A DNA stretch of 24,692 bases. Source: CAYVOX01 sp964453035. Its GTDB lineage: Bacteria > Chloroflexota > Anaerolineae > Anaerolineales > Anaerolineaceae. A program made the position numbers and the translations under genes. The notes under the pieces are model-generated. The model was given only the letters and a program-made list of their open reading frames with translations. It was not told the origin of the DNA and ran no database searches. Positions 17,858-23,805 of the stretch are shown in pieces; positions within the stretch are counted from its first letter, which is position 1, and the number at the start of each line of letters is the position of its first letter. Location: NCBI GenBank assembly GCA_964453035.1, contig CAYVOX010000035.1, positions 1 through 24,692 of the forward strand, in the 5' to 3' direction.

Positions 17858-17990
17858 ATAAAAAAAGCGAAACCAGCCACAATAGATTTGCCGGTTTCGC
17901 CATTGGCTCCCTACGAGTTCGGTTACCCCGTGCAGCGCCCACCCAGGGTAAACCAGGCGACCAGATAAACTCGTAGTTCACAGCCGCAAT
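17858..17990 (-). ncRNA. Riboswitch-like leader element 1 (proximal of tandem pair) with terminator
   Basis: Structured 5' leader of the adhesin gene. Reading on the minus strand it has a GCGGC-rich start, a stem CTACGAG (17970-17976) with CTCGTAG (17911-17917), an internal GGTCGCC (17956-17962), an apical hairpin, and a conserved GGGAGCCA-NN-GGCGAAACCGGCA core (17889-17911). The core's GCGAAACCGGC (17890-17900) is also the 5' arm of a terminator with GCTGGTTTCGC (17867-17877) followed by T9 with one interruption. GGTCGCC can instead pair with GGCGA..CC, giving a terminator/antiterminator switch. It does not fit any riboswitch consensus I can recall. Confidence 0.72.
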
Positions 17991-18045
17991 AATGCCAGAT
18001 GATTTGTCAATACTACCGGTATTTGTTGATGGATCCCCTGAACCA

Positions 18046-18163
18046 TTAAAAAGCGAAACCAGCATCCAACTGTTTGCCGGTTTCGCCACTGGCTCCCTGA
18101 AAGCTCTGCCCATCTGAGGATGGGCAAGGCGACCAAGTGTAACTTTCAGTTCTTCGCCGCAGA
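18046..18163 (-). ncRNA. Riboswitch-like leader element 2 (distal of tandem pair) with terminator
   Basis: Same architecture as element 1, 55 nt further upstream: GCGGCGAAGAA start, stem CTGAAAG with CTTTCAG, GGTCGCC (18128-18134), an apical hairpin TGCCCATC/GATGGGCA, the conserved core at 18075-18097 and a terminator whose arms are 18076-18086 and 18053-18063, followed by T5. The core matches elements 1 and 3 at 21 of 23 positions, while the stem and hairpin sequences differ but still pair, which is covariation. Confidence 0.75.
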
Positions 18164-18192
18164 TATTCGATTAATGCTGCTGGTACAAACGA

Positions 18193-18249
18193 ATTATATA
18201 ACCATATTATTACTTTTACAATTACTATATTCTTGCCGATTCGGACTAT
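18193..18249 (-). promoter_or_regulatory. Module A promoter with ATAGTC upstream box
   Basis: On the minus strand a TATAAT (18193-18198) within GGTTATATAAT has TTGTAA 17 nt upstream. ATAGTCCGAA (18240-18249) starts 57 bp before the end of the -10. Transcription would start about 20-25 nt before leader element 2. The same box occurs at nearly the same distance in two other promoters of this region. Confidence 0.62.
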
Positions 18250-18423
18250 TTAAATACTACTTTTTACCTTAATTGAGAATGTTTTCCATCTCAATCTCCA
18301 AACCGTCTTCATCAATTCATAGTCGCAGAGTTTACCACGTTCATGTCGATCTAGAACTTAAAGTATTGGTCTGCGAACTTTTATTAAGGTTCAGCGTTCA
18401 GCAGTTTGCGCCCGGGTTGCGCG
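18250..18423. other. AT-rich intergenic stretch after the PVTG-B gene, no gene seen
   Basis: This stretch separates the small PVTG gene of module B from the module A promoter. I see no coding potential on either strand with a ribosome binding site, and no convincing terminator for the PVTG-B gene; only a weak GCGC-rich hairpin near 18405-18423 without a T-run. Confidence 0.5.
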
Positions 18424-18747
18424 CTACAGCCGGCGACGCCGTTTCTCCGGCCAGGCCATGCCCACCACGCCCAACACCAGCAGCATCATTCCGCCGGCGA
18501 TGAGCCAATCCATATTCTGGGAACTCTCCACGCCTGTGACGGGGATCAGCGGAGGATTGGTGAGCACGGGCGGGGGTGGTAGCGTGGCTGGCGGGCGGGT
18601 GGCGGTGGCTGTGGGGGTCAGCGAAGGCACTGGCGTGAAGGTTATTCTGAGCAGGGGGCTGGAACTGGCTGGCTGCGCGCCCTGGAACAAAAAGAACCAG
18701 ACCAGAAAAATTCCGCTCAACAAAAGGATGATTGATTTCGCTTTCAT
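18424..18747 (-). CDS. Small IPVTG-tailed membrane protein, copy B
   Basis: A 107-residue paralogue of the protein at 14697-14996. I start at the ATG at 18747, which has GGGAGG upstream; the longer frame adds an unlikely extension. It has an N-terminal hydrophobic signal (MKAKSIILLLSGIFLVWFFLF), the shared ASSSPLLRITFTP, a longer threonine/proline linker (PTATATRPPATLPPPP), TNPPLIPVTG, one membrane span (DWLIAGGMMLLVLGVVGMAW) and the basic tail PEKRRRRL. The tail has the layout of a sortase or exosortase-type sorting signal. It follows the C25 peptidase gene but also has its own promoter with the shared ATAGTC box. Both surface modules end in such a gene, so a partner role for the secreted protein is likely but unproven. 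Confidence 0.82.
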   Translation of the reverse strand: MKAKSIILLLSGIFLVWFFLFQGAQPASSSPLLRITFTPVPSLTPTATATRPPATLPPPPVLTNPPLIPVTGVESSQNMDWLIAGGMMLLVLGVVGMAWPEKRRRRL

Positions 18748-18790
18748 GAGAAACCTCCCTGCATACAATCGGGTAGCCTGTGATAATACC

Positions 18791-18846
18791 AGTATATAAC
18801 TATACAATTACCATTTCAATATTATCAGGTGCTCCGTTCGGACTAT
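18791..18846 (-). promoter_or_regulatory. PVTG-B promoter with ATAGTC upstream box
   Basis: Minus strand TATACT (18791-18796) in the context GTTATATACT, with ATAGTCCGAA (18837-18846) starting 56 bp before the end of the -10. A second AGTCC lies 11 bp further upstream. The predicted leader is about 37 nt and contains the ribosome binding site but no riboswitch-like element. Confidence 0.55.
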
Positions 18847-18918
18847 ATTTGGACTAATTAACCTCCTCCCTTCCAGACCAATGCCAAAATACCCTGTTCG
18901 CTGCCTTGCCAGGTTGAT

Positions 18919-18951
18919 TAAAACCATCGAGGCAGGTTCGCCGCCTGCCTC
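18919..18951 (-). terminator. Probable terminator after the C25 peptidase gene
   Basis: Minus strand GAGGCAGG (18944-18951) pairs with CCTGCCTC (18929-18936) around a seven-base loop, then GATGG and TTTTAA. The stem is perfect, but the T-run is short and displaced by five bases, so termination may be partial and leave some readthrough into the PVTG-B gene. Confidence 0.55.
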
Positions 18952-18976
18952 ATCCGGTTGTTTCTGTTCTCTCCCT

Positions 18977-21838
18977 TTACTTTTTCACTGCCGGCAAATA
19001 AGATTTCTGATTGAGCGCGGTCGTCTCAACCTGGATGCGCACCGCCGGGTCACCCAGCACCAGGTAGGTATCCACCAGGTAATAGGTGGGATCATTTTGA
19101 TAAAGGTAGAGCTTGGCTGCGTTCATCGCGGTACCGGCGGTCGCTGTTCCGCCGGGCAGGTTGCCGATGAAGCCCTGGCCGAGCATCTTTTGCGAGCCGC
19201 CGCTGCCCGGGCTGGATGGGCCAAAGGTAAAGATGGCCCCGCCGTTGCTCTTGCGCACCAGTAATTCATCCAGGGTATCAAAGCCTGGCGTGTCAAAGCG
19301 GCTGGTCTCGCAGGTAAACTCCAGCACTGCCGGCAGCTTGTAGCCATTCACCAGGTCGTCCAGGTCGCTTATCGCAGGGTCAGCATGGTACTGGAAGAGG
19401 ATTTCGTTGCTCACAGGATCATAGGTTCTGCCGCCCCATTGATGCCACGAGGCATGTCCTGAAAAGGTGATAATCGCCGTCCCCGCATTCCAGGCTTGCA
19501 GGATGGCCGTATTAGCCGCATCACCGGTGAGGTAATTGACCTTGTAGTAGATTTTTTGCTTGAGCAGGGGCGTAGAACGCATCTTATCGTAGAGCGCATC
19601 CGAGACCAACACAAAATCATAATCTCCGTACAGGGGATAATCCGCAATCACCGTCCCGTGCTGCCGCCAGTCTCCGGCAGGCGGATTATTCTCATAGTTG
19701 ATGATTTTGTTGGTGATGTCTGCCAGCTGCGCCGCGTCATTCACCGGCAGCCGTCCAATCATCATATCCGGCAGAATATCATCAACCCCATCCATCGTCA
19801 CGTAGCGGTTATCCGCGGCGTATTCCCCCTGGCTGATCATCTGCAGGTAGGGTGGGATGAAGGTAGGGGATGCATTCTGGTAATGCTTGGGGTCGAAGGT
19901 GCCGTCACCCACCAGCAGCACGTATTGCGGCCGCGTGGACCAGGTGTTGTAGGCTTCCTGCAGAAAGGCTTTAATCGCCTGTGGGGTGGGCAGCCCCTCG
20001 CCGTATTTATCATAAATCGCCTGCGCGTTCTCAACTTTTACCACCTGCCCCTTGCTCTGGCGGTGCGCAACCAGCGGTGCCGTGCCGCTCAGGAAAGCCG
20101 GGTGGGCAATCACCAGGTAGGTGGCCGCATCCGGGGCGGATGTTTGCATCGCCGGGGAGACGCGCAAATTCTCCGGATAGGTCAGCGAACGAAGCGTGTT
20201 GGTCGCCAGGTAAGCGCGCGGCGTGCCGCTTGAGGTATCCTGCAAGGTTAAGGTGTTGGCAGCCGCGGAAGATGTAGCCCCCGTCAGGCGCGCGGGCGCG
20301 TGAGGCACAGTGGTATCGTAGAGCAGGGCTGTATCGGGGCTGGTGAGGTAAGCCGTGTAAGTGTATGTGCCGCTGGCCTGCCCGAAGAAGGCGCTCTCGC
20401 CGCTCAGCGGGTTGGTATCCGTTTTGTACCGCACCGAGAAGGCATCCAGCCAAAAACCCGCAACCGATCCGCCCAGTGATAAGGTCAATTTATTCCCTGT
20501 ATCAGCCAGCAGCCCCGTTGGGATGCTGATAGTTTGCGATTTGGCGGTCCTCCCGGTCCAGGTGACGGTTCCAATCGTTGTGCCTTTAATCTTGACGGTG
20601 ACGATGTTGGTCCCCGAAGTTTTTCCATTCATGTAGACCGTGATCGAAGCCGCAAGGCTTGGGTTGACATTCCCCAGGTCAAAGAAGAAATCCCGCGAGT
20701 CTCCAAAAACAAATTGCTCCCACATCCAGCGGTCGCCATCCCGCCCGGCTTCCGGAGTGTTGTAAATCGGGTCAAGGTAGGGATAGAACAGGTTCTGCTC
20801 AAACAGCTTCTCGGCTTCAATTACCCCGGCGCCCGCCCCTGAAGGCGTCACGCTGCGCGAGGCCATTAACGTCGCGCCTTTATCCGTTGAGAAGAAATAA
20901 GTATCGTAAGAGGACCAGCGCTGCACGCGCGGTTGAGCGTAAAAGCGCAGCGTCTCGCCCGCCTCCAGCAGCGCATCCCCATCCCCGGTCAGTTCCACCG
21001 CCACTTCCTGCCCGGCGTGGGTCACGTAAATCGCCCCGCCGCTGAAGCCCGCCTGCTGTAATTCTTCATAAGAGACGGTATACAGTCCCGCTTGCTCAAT
21101 TTGGGCCGCCCATTTGGTGGTCACGGCCTGGGCCTCAGCCGGTATCCCGGCCGAAAGCTGCGTCTCCTTGAGCGTGGATTGCACCTGGCTCGGGTTCACC
21201 ACGCTGGCAGCCACCTGCTCAAGCATCGCATCCCCTTCCACGGGGGTAGGCGCCGCTGCTGAGCCAAAATCCACCTCTACCCTGAGTTGAGAATAAACCA
21301 CCAGCTGACCGCCCTGTGCAACCACCGGGCGCAGCGCCAGGCGCGCCAGGCGCACCCCGCGCATGATCCCCACTTCCTCCAGTTGTGCCGGAAGGATGGC
21401 TTTCTGCTCCGCCGGCTGGCTTTCATCAACAATCGGAGCCTTGCTCGCTTGCGGCGCAAGCGCTAACGGCGCGGAAAGCGGCTCAACCCGGCTGCTCTGG
21501 CTGGCAATCCGCACGACAGGCGCGCCGCCAGGGGGCAAAGCCACCAGCAGATATTTAACCGGTAGTTGCGGCTGGCCCGCCACGGCACCCTTTTCCAGCC
21601 CGGGGATGTCCACTTCCAGCATGCCCTGCGCATTGGTAGAAAGCCGGGCCGGTGGGATCTCCCAGGTGATGGTCAGTCCGTCGGCGCGGGTGATAATGTT
21701 GGATTCGCCGCCGGGGGGCAGCGGCAGCGCGGAGACGCTGCCCCCGCTCGCGCCAATCAGACCGGTCAGCAGCGTGATGAGCAAAGCAAAACGAAATAAT
21801 TGGCGTGTTGCGCGGCGTAATTGCAGTGATTTTTCCAT
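18977..21838 (-). CDS. Secreted gingipain-like cysteine peptidase (family C25)
   Basis: A 953-residue exported protease. Residues about 1-38 are a signal peptide (LLITLLTGLIGASGGSVSA). Residues about 45-300 look like a propeptide-type region, followed by a beta-rich domain to about 570. The C25 catalytic domain spans roughly 575-930: YLVIAHPAFL, YVLLVGDGTFDP, DDILPDMMIGRLPV, then His795 in FSGHASWHQWGG and Cys843 in LEFTCETSRF, the expected His/Cys dyad, and YLVLGDPAVRI near the end. The protein ends NQKSYLPAVKK, a short tail like that of the adhesin in module A, instead of a long sorting domain. GGAGAGGGCCA precedes the ATG, like the adhesin's GAGAGGGCCA. It is led by one riboswitch-like element and followed by the small PVTG gene. 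Substrate unknown. Confidence 0.88.
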   Translation of the reverse strand: MEKSLQLRRATRQLFRFALLITLLTGLIGASGGSVSALPLPPGGESNIITRADGLTITWEIPPARLSTNAQGMLEVDIPGLEKGAVAGQPQLPVKYLLVALPPGGAPVVRIASQSSRVEPLSAPLALAPQASKAPIVDESQPAEQKAILPAQLEEVGIMRGVRLARLALRPVVAQGGQLVVYSQLRVEVDFGSAAAPTPVEGDAMLEQVAASVVNPSQVQSTLKETQLSAGIPAEAQAVTTKWAAQIEQAGLYTVSYEELQQAGFSGGAIYVTHAGQEVAVELTGDGDALLEAGETLRFYAQPRVQRWSSYDTYFFSTDKGATLMASRSVTPSGAGAGVIEAEKLFEQNLFYPYLDPIYNTPEAGRDGDRWMWEQFVFGDSRDFFFDLGNVNPSLAASITVYMNGKTSGTNIVTVKIKGTTIGTVTWTGRTAKSQTISIPTGLLADTGNKLTLSLGGSVAGFWLDAFSVRYKTDTNPLSGESAFFGQASGTYTYTAYLTSPDTALLYDTTVPHAPARLTGATSSAAANTLTLQDTSSGTPRAYLATNTLRSLTYPENLRVSPAMQTSAPDAATYLVIAHPAFLSGTAPLVAHRQSKGQVVKVENAQAIYDKYGEGLPTPQAIKAFLQEAYNTWSTRPQYVLLVGDGTFDPKHYQNASPTFIPPYLQMISQGEYAADNRYVTMDGVDDILPDMMIGRLPVNDAAQLADITNKIINYENNPPAGDWRQHGTVIADYPLYGDYDFVLVSDALYDKMRSTPLLKQKIYYKVNYLTGDAANTAILQAWNAGTAIITFSGHASWHQWGGRTYDPVSNEILFQYHADPAISDLDDLVNGYKLPAVLEFTCETSRFDTPGFDTLDELLVRKSNGGAIFTFGPSSPGSGGSQKMLGQGFIGNLPGGTATAGTAMNAAKLYLYQNDPTYYLVDTYLVLGDPAVRIQVETTALNQKSYLPAVKK

Positions 21839-21867
21839 AAATGGCCCTCTCCTTTGTGCAACTCAGG

Positions 21868-21986
21868 TTAAAACGCAAAACCAGCACGCTCATCTGTGCC
21901 GGTTTCGCCGCTGGCTCCCCGAAAGCGTCTATTGCCCCTCAGGGCAAACAGGCGACCAATTCCCGCTTTCGGCTCATCGCCGCACT
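21868..21986 (-). ncRNA. Riboswitch-like leader element 3 (upstream of the C25 peptidase)
   Basis: Third copy of the leader element. Minus strand: GCGGCGATGA start, stem CCGAAAGCG with CGCTTTCGG, GGTCGCC (21951-21957), apical hairpin TTGCCC/GGGCAA, conserved core 21897-21919, and a terminator formed by core sequence 21896-21907 with 21874-21887, followed by only four T. The terminator is somewhat weaker than in elements 1 and 2 because of mismatches. It ends 30 nt before the peptidase start codon. Confidence 0.74.
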
Positions 21987-22014
21987 AATGGATTTTTATA
22001 GTCGATTAAATATT

Positions 22015-22070
22015 AGTATATAACCAAATTATAATTTTAAATCTACCAATAATAAGCGATTTAAGACTAT
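22015..22070 (-). promoter_or_regulatory. Module B promoter with ATAGTC upstream box
   Basis: Minus strand TATACT (22015-22020) in TTTGGTTATATACT, with ATAGTCTTAA (22061-22070) starting 56 bp before the end of the -10. No good -35 is seen, so it may depend on an activator. Start of transcription would be about 20 nt before leader element 3, as in module A. Confidence 0.58.
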
Positions 22071-22179
22071 TTTCGCTGAACTGGTCGGATTATCAAAGGC
22101 AAACCCCCATCCCCTCGCGCTGAGTCTATCCTGATTGGGGTGAAACCGCAAGGTTTTAAAAGACCCTCGACCAATAATC

Positions 22180-22216
22180 TTGTCACGCTGAGGAACCGCA
22201 GCGACCGAAGAGTCTC
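22180..22216 (+). repeat. 37-bp dispersed-type repeat, copy 1
   Basis: A TTGTCAC-G-CTGAGG ... CAGCGACCGAAGAGTCTC unit, repeated 65 bp further on with five differences or fewer. The form resembles the short TGTCATTCTGAG...GAAGAGTCT repeats scattered between genes in many bacterial genomes. Strand label is arbitrary. Confidence 0.75.
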
Positions 22217-22244
22217 CTTTTCCGCCACCGCTCATCTGAACCTG

Positions 22245-22281
22245 TTGTCACTCTGAGGGAGCCCAGCGACCGAAGAGTCTC
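22245..22281 (+). repeat. 37-bp dispersed-type repeat, copy 2
   Basis: Second copy, same orientation as the first: TTGTCAC-T-CTGAGG ... CAGCGACCGAAGAGTCTC. The intervening 28 bp are not repeated. Two copies with diverged middles do not make a CRISPR array. Confidence 0.75.
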
Positions 22282-22300
22282 GCTTTCTGAATCTAATCAT

Positions 22301-22334
22301 ATTGTAATATATCCCCTTGTTTATATGTTACAAT
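22301..22334. promoter_or_regulatory. AT-rich dyad, possible operator for the metal-handling genes
   Basis: ATTGTAATATAT (22301-22312) and ATATGTTACAAT (22323-22334) are inverted repeats matching at 11 of 12 positions with a 10-bp spacer. The arms hold TTGTAA and TATGTT spaced 16 bp apart, a plausible promoter in which the dyad would overlap both boxes, as an operator often does. The regulator is not in the window. Confidence 0.5.
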
Positions 22335-22365
22335 AATCAATAAATAGCCATCCCCTTTTACCAGT

Positions 22366-22400
22366 ACCGGTTGCTGCGTTGAGAGAGCGCAGCAACCGGT
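22366..22400 (+). promoter_or_regulatory. Perfect 13-bp inverted repeat in the leader of the metal-handling operon
   Basis: ACCGGTTGCTGCG (22366-22378) and CGCAGCAACCGGT (22388-22400) form a perfect stem with a nine-base loop. There is no T-run after it. As RNA it would be a very stable leader hairpin 52 nt before the start codon; as DNA it could bind a dimeric regulator. It could also be a remnant of a small mobile element. Confidence 0.6.
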
Positions 22401-22452
22401 CGTCCCAGTCACTCGCAAGCGCATTTTTTGCGCAGCACAGGAGGTAAGCATC

Positions 22453-23493
22453 ATGGAATTGATTTTAGCCTTCGTGACCGGCCTAACCACCGGCGGGCTG
22501 AGCTGCCTGGCGGTGCAGGGCGGCTTGCTGGCCAGCAGCCTGGCCGGGCAGCTTGAAGCCGACCTGGCCGCCGCCAGAACCTCCTCTCATCCCCGCCTGG
22601 CCCGTCCCATCTTGCTCTTCCTCCTGGCCAAACTGGTCGCCTACACCCTGCTGGGCTTATTGCTCGGCGCGCTCGGTTCCATGTTGCAGCTCAACGCGGT
22701 TACCCGCGCCGTTTTACTGCTGGCGGTGGGCGTGTTCATGATTGGCAACGCCCTGCGCATGCTCAATGTTCACCCCATCTTCCGTTTTTTCACCTTTGAG
22801 CCCCCCGCCCGCCTTACACGCTTCATCCGCCGCACTGCCAGATCTACCCCCTCTGACGTTGGCGCGCTCTTTCTGGGTGCCCTCACCATCTTCATCCCCT
22901 GCGGCGTCACCCAGACGATGATGGCTGCTGCCCTGGGCGCCGGTGATGCGCTGATGGGCGCCGCGCTCATGGCCGCATTCACGCTGGGTACCAGCCCGGT
23001 TTTCTTTGCGGTGGCCTATTTCACCACCCGCCTGGGCGCCCGCCTTGAAAAACACTTCATGCGCGCCGTGGCGGTGGTGGTGCTCATCCTGGGGTTTGTC
23101 ACCATCGATTCCGGCCTTAACCTCATTGGTTCGCCGCTCTCCTTTGCCAACCTCACCCGCTCGCTAAGCGGTGAAGCCGCCATCCAGCCCCAGGGCGGAG
23201 AACAGTCTCCCTCCAATCCCACCGCGCTGAACACTTACCAGATTAACGTCAAAAACCTCGGTTACGAGCCAAAAGTGCTCAAGGCCGCCGCCGATGTGCC
23301 CATCAAGCTCAACCTGGTCACCAAAAACACTACTTCCTGTTCGCTGGCGATCGTTTTTCCATCCCTCGGCATTGAAAAACTACTGCCCGGCACGGGCACC
23401 GTCACCATTGATGTGCCCCCGCAGCCCAAAGGCAGCGTGATGCGCTACGCCTGCTCCATGGGCATGTACACCGCGCAAATCGTCTTCGAGTAA
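22453..23493 (+). CDS. TauE/SafE-family (DsbD-like) membrane protein fused to a cupredoxin-like domain
   Basis: A 346-residue inner-membrane protein probably handling copper. Residues about 1-230 contain at least six hydrophobic spans of the sulfite-exporter/cytochrome-biogenesis (TauE/SafE, DsbD-like) type, with Cys18 (GGLSCLAVQGG) and Cys150 (FIPCGVTQTM) placed like the paired thiols of CcdA-type proteins. After a linker, residues about 258-346 resemble a cupredoxin (YQINVKNLGYEPKVLKAAADVPIKLNL...TTSCSLAIVF...YACSMGMYTAQIVF). Cys334, Met336 and Met338 are likely metal ligands. AGGAGGT precedes the ATG. The next gene, six bases on, is a heavy-metal-associated domain, which supports copper or a similar thiophilic metal. 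Confidence 0.82.
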   Translation: MELILAFVTGLTTGGLSCLAVQGGLLASSLAGQLEADLAAARTSSHPRLARPILLFLLAKLVAYTLLGLLLGALGSMLQLNAVTRAVLLLAVGVFMIGNALRMLNVHPIFRFFTFEPPARLTRFIRRTARSTPSDVGALFLGALTIFIPCGVTQTMMAAALGAGDALMGAALMAAFTLGTSPVFFAVAYFTTRLGARLEKHFMRAVAVVVLILGFVTIDSGLNLIGSPLSFANLTRSLSGEAAIQPQGGEQSPSNPTALNTYQINVKNLGYEPKVLKAAADVPIKLNLVTKNTTSCSLAIVFPSLGIEKLLPGTGTVTIDVPPQPKGSVMRYACSMGMYTAQIVFE

Positions 23494-23499
23494 CCCGCT

Positions 23500-23712
23500 A
23501 TGATAAAAAAGTCCTTTCGCATCACCAACATGGAATGCAGCGCCTGCGCCATGCACCTGCAAAGTCTGGAAGATGTGTTGCCAGGTGTTCAGGCCATCAA
23601 CGCCTCCTACCGCAAAGCTCGTATGGATGTTGAATTCGACGAGCATGCCATCCAGGAGGCGGAAATCCTTGCGGCAATTCATCGGCTTGGGTACACAGCT
23701 CTGCCGGAATAA
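23500..23712 (+). CDS. Heavy-metal-associated (HMA) domain protein, copper-chaperone-like
   Basis: A 70-residue cytoplasmic protein that is a single HMA domain. It begins KKSFRITNMECSACAMHLQSLEDVLPGV, with the metal-binding pair Cys13 and Cys16 in the typical MxCxxC loop, and ends IHRLGYTALPE as CopZ-type domains do. Length is normal for a free chaperone. It lies six bases after the membrane protein stop, with no good ribosome binding site, so translational coupling is likely. No copper ATPase is in the window. Confidence 0.88.
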   Translation: MIKKSFRITNMECSACAMHLQSLEDVLPGVQAINASYRKARMDVEFDEHAIQEAEILAAIHRLGYTALPE

Positions 23713-23779
23713 CCCCCTTTCCTCCGCGGTTGCGGTCAGTTCTTCTCACGGCGGACTTTCCCCGCGCCTCTTTCAAGGC

Positions 23780-23805
23780 TATAATGAAGCCCGGAGGCCA
23801 ATGTG
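23780..23805 (+). promoter_or_regulatory. -10 box and ribosome binding site for the MoeB-type gene
   Basis: A perfect TATAAT (23780-23785), with a poor -35, gives a leader of about ten bases that contains GGAGG (23792-23796), well placed before the GTG at 23803. The ATG two bases earlier runs straight into TGA, so GTG is the start. Confidence 0.5.

Noticed and set aside
17858..18163. Assignment of the leader elements to the c-di-GMP-I (GEMM) riboswitch
   Set aside because: Location before surface-protein genes and the tandem layout fit, and element 1 contains a GGGGTAACCG-like segment. That segment is only the variable apical hairpin and is absent from the other two copies, and the GEMM core sequences are missing.
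22180..22281. CRISPR-like direct repeats
   Set aside because: Only two copies with diverged centres, no regular spacers and no cas genes nearby.
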